From Flavobacterium sp. MedPE-SWcel (GTDB taxonomy: Bacteria; Bacteroidota; Bacteroidia; Flavobacteriales; Flavobacteriaceae), in contig MPCW01000004.1 of the NCBI GenBank assembly GCA_001874325.1, forward strand, positions 62,001 through 126,000: DNA of 64,000 nt. The letters are read 5' to 3'. Below are positions 1-8,509 of this stretch, in pieces; within the stretch, counting starts at the first letter, position 1, and each line of letters begins with the position of its first letter. A program made the position numbers and the translations under genes. Below the pieces are notes generated by a model. The model saw only the letters and a program-made list of their open reading frames with translations, was not told where the DNA came from and ran no database searches.

Positions 1-10
1 TTTTTGCACC

Positions 11-1051
11 ATGAAAGATTTTATCATTGTAGGGGCAGGTTTGGCAGGTTTAGCTTTTGCAGAAACTTGTTTTTTGAATAATAAGTCATTCGTTATTATT
101 AATGATGATTCTCATAACTCTAGTCGTGTTGCCGCAGGTATTTATAACCCTGTAATATTAAAGCGCTTTAGTTTACCGGTTAATGCTGCAAAACATATGG
201 AGTTTATTACTCCTTTTTATAGTAATATAGAAGATAGACTTGGAGTGAAATTTATGAATGATATTCCTGTATGTCGAAAATTTGCTTCTATAGAAGAACA
301 AAATAATTGGTTTGAGGCTGCTGATAAGCCTTCATTAACTCCATTTTTAGATATCAGTATTAAACGAACTACTTATTCATCATTGCCATCTCCTTATGGG
401 TTTGGTAGAGTTTTTAATACTGGATATATTGATACAGGTATATTTATAAGTGCTTATCGTAATGCTTTAGATAGTGATGGGGTTCTTGTCAAGGAATCAT
501 TTGATTATGATATGCTTAAACTTGAAGACGATTTTGTGAGTTATAAAGATACTTCGGCAAATCATATCGTTTTTGCAGAGGGTTTTGGTATTCACTCTAA
601 TCCATACTTTAGTTATTTACCTCTTGATGGAACTAAGGGTGAAGTGTTAACTATTAAGGCTCCTGATTTAAAACTTGATGTTGCTGTAAATGCTAGTATT
701 TTTATTTTGCCAGTTGGTAATGATCTTTATAAAGTAGGGGCTACTTATGAATGGTACGATAAAACTCAAACACCTACAGAAGAGGGTAAAAAAGAGCTGA
801 CAGATAAGCTTGATGCTTTAATTACTTGTGAATATGAAATTGTAGAGCATTTGGCAGGTGTTAGACCTACTGTTAAAGACAGAAAGGCTCTAATAGGCAC
901 ACATCATGAATACTCAAGGTTGCATTTGCTGAATGGTTTGGGGACAAGAGGGGTTATGCTGGGACCGCCAATGGCTGCCGAATTATTCGAATCTATTGAG
1001 AGCGGTAAGATTATACCTAGAGAAATAAACCTTAATAGATTTAAAATCTAA
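11..1051 (+). CDS. FAD-dependent oxidoreductase (DAO-like)
   Basis: 346-aa ORF; N-terminal dinucleotide-binding motif IIVGAGLAGLAFA; C-terminal 'GLGTRGVMLGPPMA' typical of DAO-family enzymes. Confidence 0.85.
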   Translation: MKDFIIVGAGLAGLAFAETCFLNNKSFVIINDDSHNSSRVAAGIYNPVILKRFSLPVNAAKHMEFITPFYSNIEDRLGVKFMNDIPVCRKFASIEEQNNWFEAADKPSLTPFLDISIKRTTYSSLPSPYGFGRVFNTGYIDTGIFISAYRNALDSDGVLVKESFDYDMLKLEDDFVSYKDTSANHIVFAEGFGIHSNPYFSYLPLDGTKGEVLTIKAPDLKLDVAVNASIFILPVGNDLYKVGATYEWYDKTQTPTEEGKKELTDKLDALITCEYEIVEHLAGVRPTVKDRKALIGTHHEYSRLHLLNGLGTRGVMLGPPMAAELFESIESGKIIPREINLNRFKI

Positions 1052-1178
1052 ACTTTGTTTCTTTATTGATAGAGTTTAAACAGGTTCCTGTTAAAATACT
1101 ATATAGTTCCAATCCTTTTTTTAACATTTGCAAAAGAATTTGGTATTTCTGAATTCACGATATAAATAAGACATAATA

Positions 1179-3086
1179 ATGCTGAATATACATAATTTAT
1201 CAGTTTCTTTTGGAGGAACTTATCTTTTTGAAGAAGTTACTTTTCGTTTAGGAGCAGGAGATAGAGTGGGACTTGTAGGTAAGAATGGAGCAGGAAAATC
1301 TACTATGCTTAAAATTTTATCTCGAGAGTTAGAACCTGATTCAGGAGTAATAGCTACCGAAAAAGAGGTTAGTATTGGTTTTTTGAAGCAAGATATTGAC
1401 TTTATACAAGGAAGAACAATACTTGAAGAAGCATATCAAGCTTTTGTAGAGATAAAGGAAGTAGAGGGTAAGATAGAGAAGATAAACGAACAACTTGCTA
1501 CTAGAACGGATTATGAAAGTGATGATTATTCTAAGTTAATAGAGGATCTGAGTGATTATACACATCGTTATGAAATCTTAGGAGGTTATAATTATGTAGG
1601 TGATACAGAGAAGATACTTTTAGGGCTTGGTTTTAAACGTGAAGATTTTGATAAGCTTACGGATACTTTTTCTGGAGGGTGGCGTATGCGTATAGAGCTT
1701 GCTAAGCTATTATTACAATATAATGATATATTACTATTGGATGAGCCTACCAATCACTTAGATATAGAGAGTATTATTTGGTTAGAGCAATTTCTTAGAA
1801 ATTACCCGGGGGTAGTAATAATTGTTTCTCACGATAAAATGTTCTTAGATAACGTTACAAATCGTACAATAGAAATATCATTAGGTAAAATATACGATTT
1901 TAATAAGTCATATTCTAAATACCTTGTATTACGTGAAGAGTTGCGTGAGAAACAGCTTGCGACTCAAAAGAATCAAGGTAAAAAAATTGAACAGACTGAA
2001 AAGCTTATAGAAAAATTTAGAGCAAAAGCATCTAAAGCATCTATGGCGCAGTCGCTTATTAAAAAGTTAGATAAGGTAGAGCGAATAGAGGTAGATGAAG
2101 ATGATAACTCAGTAATGAATATATCTTTCCCTGTTTCGGTAACGCCTGGGCGTGTTGTAGTAGAGGCTGAGGATGTTACTAAAAAGTATGGAGAGAAAAC
2201 TATTTTAAAAGATATTGATTTATTAGTAGAGCGTGGTAGTAAAATAGCTTTTGTAGGGCAAAATGGTCAAGGTAAGTCTACTTTGATAAAGGCAATTACT
2301 AAAGATATTGATTATACAGGTACTATTAAATTAGGACATAATGTACAGTTAGGATATTTTGCTCAAAATCAAGCAGAGTATTTAGATGGCGAAATAACGT
2401 TGTTAGAAACAATGGAGAATGCTGCCACGGATACTAATCGTAGTAAAGTACGTGATATGCTTGGTGCTTTTCTTTTTAGAGGGGATGATGTAGAGAAGAA
2501 GGTAAAGGTGCTGTCAGGAGGGGAGAGAAACCGTCTTGCTTTGTGTAAGTTGCTTTTACAGCCTATAAATGTGCTTGTAATGGATGAGCCTACCAATCAC
2601 TTAGATATAAAGTCTAAGAATGTTTTAAAGGCGGCTTTACAACAATTTGAGGGTACCTTATTACTAGTATCGCACGATAGAGATTTCCTTCAAGGAATGT
2701 CTAACATTGTATATGAGTTTAAAGATCAGAAGATCAAAGAATATCTTGGAGATATTAATTTCTACTTAGAGCAGCGTAATTTAGAGAATATGCGTGAGGT
2801 AGAAAAAAGAGATGTAGTTAAAGAAGCAAAACCAAAAGAGAATAAACAAGCATCATATCAAGATCAAAAGAAAAATAAGGCATTACAAAATAAGTTATCT
2901 AAAATTGAGAGTCAAATACAGCAGCTAGAAAAAGATATAAAAAAAGACGATCAGCGTTTAGAAAAGGAATATGAGAAGTTGATGGCTGACGCTACTTTTT
3001 TTGAGGGCTATCAAGACAAAAAGAAAAAGCTAGATACGTTGATGGAAAATTGGGAGTTAGTGCATGAAGAAATAGAAAATGTATAA
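1179..3086 (+). CDS. ABC-F family ATP-binding protein
   Basis: Two ABC ATPase domains (GKNGAGKST, SGGWRMR, LLLDEPTNHLD; GQNGQGKST, LSGGERNR, VMDEPTNHLD); C-terminal coiled coil; no TM segment. Confidence 0.95.
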   Translation: MLNIHNLSVSFGGTYLFEEVTFRLGAGDRVGLVGKNGAGKSTMLKILSRELEPDSGVIATEKEVSIGFLKQDIDFIQGRTILEEAYQAFVEIKEVEGKIEKINEQLATRTDYESDDYSKLIEDLSDYTHRYEILGGYNYVGDTEKILLGLGFKREDFDKLTDTFSGGWRMRIELAKLLLQYNDILLLDEPTNHLDIESIIWLEQFLRNYPGVVIIVSHDKMFLDNVTNRTIEISLGKIYDFNKSYSKYLVLREELREKQLATQKNQGKKIEQTEKLIEKFRAKASKASMAQSLIKKLDKVERIEVDEDDNSVMNISFPVSVTPGRVVVEAEDVTKKYGEKTILKDIDLLVERGSKIAFVGQNGQGKSTLIKAITKDIDYTGTIKLGHNVQLGYFAQNQAEYLDGEITLLETMENAATDTNRSKVRDMLGAFLFRGDDVEKKVKVLSGGERNRLALCKLLLQPINVLVMDEPTNHLDIKSKNVLKAALQQFEGTLLLVSHDRDFLQGMSNIVYEFKDQKIKEYLGDINFYLEQRNLENMREVEKRDVVKEAKPKENKQASYQDQKKNKALQNKLSKIESQIQQLEKDIKKDDQRLEKEYEKLMADATFFEGYQDKKKKLDTLMENWELVHEEIENV

Positions 3087-3103
3087 ACTTTGAATAATAT
3101 ATT

Positions 3104-3143
3104 AAAACAAGAGCCTCACTTTATAAAGTGAGGCTCTTGTTTT
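3104..3143. terminator. Bidirectional intrinsic terminator between convergent genes
   Basis: Inverted repeat AAAACAAGAGCCTCACTTTATAAAGTGAGGCTCTTGTTTT. Confidence 0.9.
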
Positions 3144-3285
3144 AATTAGAATTACGTTCTGGTTTTACAGGTGCAGAAGGGTTCTCTACAGGTGGTTTAT
3201 GGCTAGGTATTGTGTCTTTTTTGCATTTACAGGAAACACAGAACATAAATGACGTTACTATTGATAATAAAATAAGCTTTCTCAT
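3142..3285 (-). CDS. Small putative lipoprotein (47 aa)
   Basis: Not in the supplied ORF track. Reverse-strand ATG...TAA gives MRKLILLSIVTSFMFCVSCKCKKDTIPSHKPPVENPSAPVKPERNSN: signal peptide with lipobox-like Cys and a Pro-rich tail. Confidence 0.6.
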   Translation of the reverse strand: MRKLILLSIVTSFMFCVSCKCKKDTIPSHKPPVENPSAPVKPERNSN

Positions 3286-3305
3286 ATCGTATAGTTTTAT
3301 AAATT

Positions 3306-4451
3306 TTATTCTTTAAAAGGGTTACGCGTTTTCCATGTTACTTTTGGATCAAAATAAGTAAATAACTTACTTATAAACAGATTTATAATAGGATTAGTAT
3401 GTTTTATTATACCATAAACATCTTCTGCCTTTGCTCCAACACTACTTTTTATTTCCATTGCTGATCGTGAAAATATTACATGATTATATTGCTTTTTAAT
3501 GGCATAAGCAACCATGTCATATAACATATTTAGATACAGCATTTTTTCTTTTTGTATAGACTCATCATATCCTAAAAAATAAGTGTCCATATCGCTATTG
3601 TTCTTAATGAGTGTATTAAATCCAATAAGTTTATCATCAATAAAGTAGCCATAAAACAAGAAATTATCTTTTAATTCTCGTTTCATAGTTTCAAAATGAT
3701 TTTTAGGCAAGAAAAAAGAATTGAATTCAGCTCTATTGGCTACAGTACAATATAGCTCATTTATTCGTTCTTCGGCTATTCGAATTTCATCAGCAGTAAG
3801 TTTCTTTTTAGTAATACCTATAGCTTTTTTGCGCGCACGTTTATATTGTGAACGATACTTTTTACTAAGATCAATGAGGTAATCATCTATGCTATTCCAA
3901 CTTCCTTGAATATCGAATATCATGTTGGGCTGAGTACTGAATTTAAAATAATGTTTAAACCCAGCAGCAGAAAAATCAGGAAATTCGGTATTGTTAAAGT
4001 CTTTAATGGTCAAAAGGTTTATTTTAATCCCTTTGCTATTATACTGTTTTTCTACTTCATGTAACGCTTCTCGCATTAATTGTAATGCTTCTGTTTCGGT
4101 AATATTTTCAGAAAGCAGATAAGCGTTTTGGCCTGTTAAAGTATTGTTTCCAATAAAAAGAATGTGAGATGTAAATTTCTTGAAAAGATATTCTCTAACA
4201 CAAAACTGACTTCCTTTATCTTTAAAAGTAGTTACGGTAGCTAAATCAATAAATTGAATAATTGCTATGCCTTCTAATACATCATTTTTAAAAATCCCTA
4301 CAAAATGACATTTCATGTTTTTAGGAGCAGCTTTTTCTAATACGGTTAAGCCTTCTCGCGATAAGAATATATTTTTTGCAGCAATAGTACCCCACTCAGA
4401 AGGAAATTCTGAAACGGAAGTATAGAGTTTATAAGAAAGATGTTGTGTCAA
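3306..4451 (-). CDS. GNAT/FemAB-like acyltransferase family protein
   Basis: 381-aa ORF; 'DYLIDLSKKYRSQYKRARKKA' and 'NELYCTVANRAEFNSFFLP' pattern seen in GNAT-like peptidogalycan biosynthesis/acyltransferase proteins. Confidence 0.55.
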   Translation of the reverse strand: MTQHLSYKLYTSVSEFPSEWGTIAAKNIFLSREGLTVLEKAAPKNMKCHFVGIFKNDVLEGIAIIQFIDLATVTTFKDKGSQFCVREYLFKKFTSHILFIGNNTLTGQNAYLLSENITETEALQLMREALHEVEKQYNSKGIKINLLTIKDFNNTEFPDFSAAGFKHYFKFSTQPNMIFDIQGSWNSIDDYLIDLSKKYRSQYKRARKKAIGITKKKLTADEIRIAEERINELYCTVANRAEFNSFFLPKNHFETMKRELKDNFLFYGYFIDDKLIGFNTLIKNNSDMDTYFLGYDESIQKEKMLYLNMLYDMVAYAIKKQYNHVIFSRSAMEIKSSVGAKAEDVYGIIKHTNPIINLFISKLFTYFDPKVTWKTRNPFKE

Positions 4452-4509
4452 AATAAATAAAATAAAAAATCTCCCGAAGGAGATTTAGCAATTAAGATTG
4501 TAAATATAG

Positions 4510-4992
4510 TTATTCCCAAGCACAAATAATACCGCCCATAATCATGAAGCATACTATCCAGTACCCGCTGTTTATAAAAATGTATCTCCAGCTTTTTCTT
4601 TCAAAAAGAGCATTAGTACCCACAACAGGTAGTGCCATAAAAAGTCCCATCATAAAGCCATGAGTCATACCATGAGTAAAAGTTCTATGTACATGTCCGT
4701 AATCAGCCATAAAAGCCTCATATGAAGGTTTAGCGGTTGTAATATCTCCATCGATTAATCCAAATGGACCAAACTGATGTACTACAGCGAACTGTAAAAC
4801 AAAAGCTATCATTAGTGCAAAGAATATAGACATACCAAATATCTTCATCATGTTAGAATTCTTTGCTTTTTCTTGAGTCATGCCAGTTTCATTCATCCAC
4901 ATAGTACCAAACACTTTTGGGTTATACCACACGGCACCTATTACCATAGTTGATAATGCAGCGACAAGAATTGCTAAAAAATTAAGTTCCAT
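4510..4992 (-). CDS. DUF1761 domain-containing membrane protein
   Basis: 160 aa, four hydrophobic segments; 'GAVWYNPKVFGTMWMNETGMTQEKAK' characteristic of DUF1761. Confidence 0.8.
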   Translation of the reverse strand: MELNFLAILVAALSTMVIGAVWYNPKVFGTMWMNETGMTQEKAKNSNMMKIFGMSIFFALMIAFVLQFAVVHQFGPFGLIDGDITTAKPSYEAFMADYGHVHRTFTHGMTHGFMMGLFMALPVVGTNALFERKSWRYIFINSGYWIVCFMIMGGIICAWE

Positions 4993-5062
4993 AATGTTGT
5001 TTGTTTAAGGTTGTTCTAACAAATTTATATTATAATTATAAATAATTGTTGAATATTTATAA

Positions 5063-5398
5063 TTATTTGCCTTGTAAGTGTTTAATGAAATTCCAGCGAA
5101 ATCTATTATTTAAATACTCTAAGTTACTTTCATGAGTATAAGCTTCTTTTTCAAAACTGATGGCTCGATAAGCTTTTTTGCGATTCTTATATTTTATTAA
5201 TAGTATAAGAAATTCAACTATATACCAAATATAAAAGGGGAGTAGTAATAATTCTGCTTGTTGTTGCAGGTGTATTTTTTCATGATTAATGAGTATCTTA
5301 TTTTCCTTGAATTTATTGCCGCGCAATATTATAAAAGGGAACAATGCGACAGCGGCGTAACCTTTAGGTATTAAATATTTAGATGTAATTATAATCAT
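5063..5398 (-). CDS. Conserved small membrane protein with HEKIH motif
   Basis: 111 aa; 'INHEKIHLQQQAELLLLPFYIWYIVEFLI': HExxH-like motif followed by a TM segment. Confidence 0.55.
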   Translation of the reverse strand: MIIITSKYLIPKGYAAVALFPFIILRGNKFKENKILINHEKIHLQQQAELLLLPFYIWYIVEFLILLIKYKNRKKAYRAISFEKEAYTHESNLEYLNNRFRWNFIKHLQGK

Positions 5399-5413
5399 TC
5401 GATGTAAAGTTCA

Positions 5414-5421
5414 TAAATTTG
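5414..5421 (+). promoter_or_regulatory. Bacteroidota -7 promoter box (TAAATTTG)
   Basis: TAAATTTG just upstream of the ATG at 5427. Confidence 0.4.
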
Positions 5422-5426
5422 CGCAC

Positions 5427-5600
5427 ATGTATAGCCAAAATTCTGATAAATTAATTAAAGGAGAAGATTATTACCTTACTCCAGAGGGGTATAAGGTTTT
5501 TACCGAAGCATATCATTTAAAGCGTGGCTATTGCTGCAAGAGCGGTTGTCGTCATTGCCCGTACGGATATGATAAAAAAACAGGAGAATTTAAAAAGTAA
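5427..5600 (+). CDS. DUF5522 family small protein (57 aa)
   Basis: Below the ORF-track cutoff; MYSQNSDKLIKGEDYYLTPEGYKVFTEAYHLKRGYCCKSGCRHCPYGYDKKTGEFKK; conserved CCxSGCRHCPYG cysteine motif. Confidence 0.8.
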   Translation: MYSQNSDKLIKGEDYYLTPEGYKVFTEAYHLKRGYCCKSGCRHCPYGYDKKTGEFKK

Positions 5601-5662
5601 ACAATTACAATAATAGCTTAAAGGGCTAGTGATTGAAAAATTTGATAAACAACAACAAGAAT

Positions 5663-7651
5663 ATGACATTTCAAGAACAGATACAAGAGGGAATACCATC
5701 GGTTTTACCACAACCACAAGCGTATGACCCAGCTATAAATCATGCACCAAAAAGAAAAGAAATACTAACTGCAGAGGAGAAGAAATTAGCATTGCGTAAT
5801 GCACTGCGTTATTTTGAACCAAAAGATCATGCAGAGCTAATAAAAGAGTTTTCGGATGAGTTAGAAAAGTATGGTCGTATTTATATGTATCGTTTACGCC
5901 CAGATTATGAAATGTATGCTCGCCCTATTTCAGAATATCCAGGGAAATCAGAGCAAGCTAAAGCTATAATGTTAATGATACAGAATAATTTAGATTATGC
6001 TGTAGCACAACACCCACATGAGTTAATAACTTATGGTGGTAATGGGGCAGTGTTTCAAAACTGGGCACAGTACAGACTTACTATGAAATATCTTAGTGAG
6101 ATGACTGATGAGCAGACATTAACAATGTATTCTGGTCACCCTATGGGGCTATTTCCATCGCACCCAGAAGCACCCAGAGTAGTTGTTACTAACGGTATGA
6201 TGATCCCTAACTATTCTCAGCCAGATGACTGGGAAAAGTTTAATGCACTAGGGGTAACGCAATACGGGCAAATGACAGCAGGTAGCTATATGTATATAGG
6301 CCCTCAAGGTATTGTGCATGGTACTACAATTACAGTACTTAATGGTGGTAGAAAAATATCTAAAAACGGAGAAGGGCTAGAGGGTAAAGTATTTGTTACT
6401 TCTGGACTTGGAGGTATGAGTGGTGCGCAACCTAAAGCAGGTAATATAGCAGGTTGTATTACTGTTTGTGCAGAGGTGAACCCTAAAGCAGTACATACAC
6501 GTCATTCGCAAGGGTGGGTAGACGAAGTTGTTACTGATACAGATGCACTTGTAGAAAGAGTTAGAAAAGCAAAGGCAGATAAAGAAGTAGTATCTATAGC
6601 TTATCAAGGAAATATTGTAGATGTTTGGGAAAAGTTTGATACAGAAGATATTTATATCGATTTAGGTAGTGATCAATCATCATTACATAACCCATGGGCA
6701 GGAGGATATTATCCTGTAGGTATATCGTTTGAAGAAGCAAACGATATGATGGCAAACAACCCTCAGTTGTTTAAAGAAAAAGTACAAGAAACATTACGTA
6801 GACATGCAGCAGCAGTAAATAACCATACAGCAAAAGGAACTTACTTTTTCGATTATGGTAATGCATTCTTGTTAGAAGCATCACGTGCAGGTGCTGATAT
6901 AATGGCTGAAAACGGTATTGATTTTAAATACCCGAGTTATGTTCAGGATATTATGGGGCCTATGTGTTTCGATTATGGTTTCGGACCATTCCGTTGGGTA
7001 TGTGCTTCGGGTAAACCAGAAGATTTAGCAAAAACGGATGCTATAGCATCTGGAGTTTTAGAAGAAATGGCTAAAACAGCACCAAATGAAATCAAGCAGC
7101 AAATGCAAGATAATATCAAATGGATACAAGGTGCGCAAGAAAATAAATTAGTAGTAGGTTCTCAAGCACGTATATTATATGCGGATGCTGAAGGACGAAT
7201 TAATATAGCAAGAGCATTTAACGAAGCAATTGCAAAAGGAGAAATAGGAACTGTAGTACTAGGTAGAGATCACCATGATGTGAGTGGTACTGATTCTCCT
7301 TATAGAGAAACATCAAATATATATGATGGTTCTCGTTTTACAGCAGACATGGCAATACACAATGTTATTGGAGATAGCTTTAGAGGAGCTACTTGGGTAA
7401 GCATCCACAATGGTGGTGGTGTAGGCTGGGGAGAAGTTATGAATGGAGGATTTGGTATGGTTCTTGATGGTTCTGAAGGAGCGTCAAAACGTTTAGAATC
7501 AATGCTTTTCTGGGATGTTAATAATGGTATCTCACGAAGAAGTTGGGCAAGAAACGACGAAGCTGTTTTTGCTATAAAACGTGCTATGGAAAGCCAGCCA
7601 TTATTAAAGGTTACATTACCGAATAATGTAGATGATGCATTATTGAGCTAA
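5663..7651 (+). CDS. hutU: Urocanate hydratase
   Basis: Track ORF starts at 5633, but ATG 5663 (MTFQEQIQ...) is more likely; TYGGNGAVFQNWAQYRLTMKYLSEM, GGxGGMSGAQPKAG and DHHDVSGTDSPYRETS motifs of urocanases. Confidence 0.93.
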   Translation: MTFQEQIQEGIPSVLPQPQAYDPAINHAPKRKEILTAEEKKLALRNALRYFEPKDHAELIKEFSDELEKYGRIYMYRLRPDYEMYARPISEYPGKSEQAKAIMLMIQNNLDYAVAQHPHELITYGGNGAVFQNWAQYRLTMKYLSEMTDEQTLTMYSGHPMGLFPSHPEAPRVVVTNGMMIPNYSQPDDWEKFNALGVTQYGQMTAGSYMYIGPQGIVHGTTITVLNGGRKISKNGEGLEGKVFVTSGLGGMSGAQPKAGNIAGCITVCAEVNPKAVHTRHSQGWVDEVVTDTDALVERVRKAKADKEVVSIAYQGNIVDVWEKFDTEDIYIDLGSDQSSLHNPWAGGYYPVGISFEEANDMMANNPQLFKEKVQETLRRHAAAVNNHTAKGTYFFDYGNAFLLEASRAGADIMAENGIDFKYPSYVQDIMGPMCFDYGFGPFRWVCASGKPEDLAKTDAIASGVLEEMAKTAPNEIKQQMQDNIKWIQGAQENKLVVGSQARILYADAEGRINIARAFNEAIAKGEIGTVVLGRDHHDVSGTDSPYRETSNIYDGSRFTADMAIHNVIGDSFRGATWVSIHNGGGVGWGEVMNGGFGMVLDGSEGASKRLESMLFWDVNNGISRRSWARNDEAVFAIKRAMESQPLLKVTLPNNVDDALLS

Positions 7652-7697
7652 AAACGGTTTAAAGTTGGTTCTGATAGATTGATGCTGTTTTGTTGAA

Positions 7698-8246
7698 ATG
7701 AAAAAATGTTATGCTATGAAAACAATAAAATTGCTATCACTACTATTAATTACCGCTTTTGCGGTTTCCTGTAGTTCCGTTCGTGTAGCTTCAGATTATG
7801 ATGAAGCTGTTGATTTTAATCAATATAAAACCTATGCTTTTTTTAAAGAAGGTATAGATAAAGCCGAAATATCAGACCTCGATAAAAAACGTATACTACG
7901 TGCTATAGATGCCGAGATGCAAAAGAAGGGTTTTACAAAAAGTAAAAACCCAGACATGCTAATTAGTATTTTTACACATGCTAACGAAAAGGTTGATGTA
8001 AACAATTGGGGCTACAACTATGGCTGGGGTTATAACCCTTGGATGTGGGGAATGAATCGTACTACGGTAACTACATCTACAGAGGGTACATTGTATATAG
8101 ACTTAATAGATGCTAGAAAAAAAGAACTGATATGGCAAGGAACAGGTACAGGAGTATTAACTCTAAATAGAGAGAAGAAACAACAGCGTATTAACGAGTT
8201 TGTTTCTAAAATTATTACTGAGTTCCCGCCAGTGAAGAAAAAATAG
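7698..8246 (+). CDS. DUF4136 domain-containing lipoprotein
   Basis: Lipobox FAVSCSS; 'FNQYKTYAFF...DLDKKRILRAIDAEMQKKGF' DUF4136 pattern. Confidence 0.8.
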   Translation: MKKCYAMKTIKLLSLLLITAFAVSCSSVRVASDYDEAVDFNQYKTYAFFKEGIDKAEISDLDKKRILRAIDAEMQKKGFTKSKNPDMLISIFTHANEKVDVNNWGYNYGWGYNPWMWGMNRTTVTTSTEGTLYIDLIDARKKELIWQGTGTGVLTLNREKKQQRINEFVSKIITEFPPVKKK

Positions 8247-8352
8247 TTAAAAAATAAAACTTTAAGAGTTTTAGAATACTAAAAAAAGTAAGTAATGAGT
8301 TTGTAATTATAGGTTTTAATATTGATCTATATTTATTTTTTGTTTACTTCCT

Positions 8353-8384
8353 AAAAAGCCATAGTAACTTGCTGTGGCTTTTTT
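8353..8384 (+). terminator. Intrinsic terminator
   Basis: AAAAAGCCATAG-taacttg-CTGTGGCTTTTTT stem (one G-U) followed by a T-rich tract. Confidence 0.7.
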
Positions 8385-8509
8385 GTGTTTAAAGAATACT
8401 GATTTTGAATATTTTGTAATTTATAGTTTATCTCAATTAAAATAAAAATATAATTGTTATTAGATATTTACAAATCCTGATAAATTCGTAATTTTACAGT
8501 ATAACAACA

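Noticed and set aside
2369-2596. 75-aa minus ORF inside the ABC-F gene
   Set aside because: Antisense shadow ORF over conserved ATPase motifs; no homology or promoter evidence
8256-8272. AAAACT-ttaag-AGTTTT hairpin after the DUF4136 gene
   Set aside because: Short A/T-only-type stem; the stronger terminator lies downstream at 8353-8384
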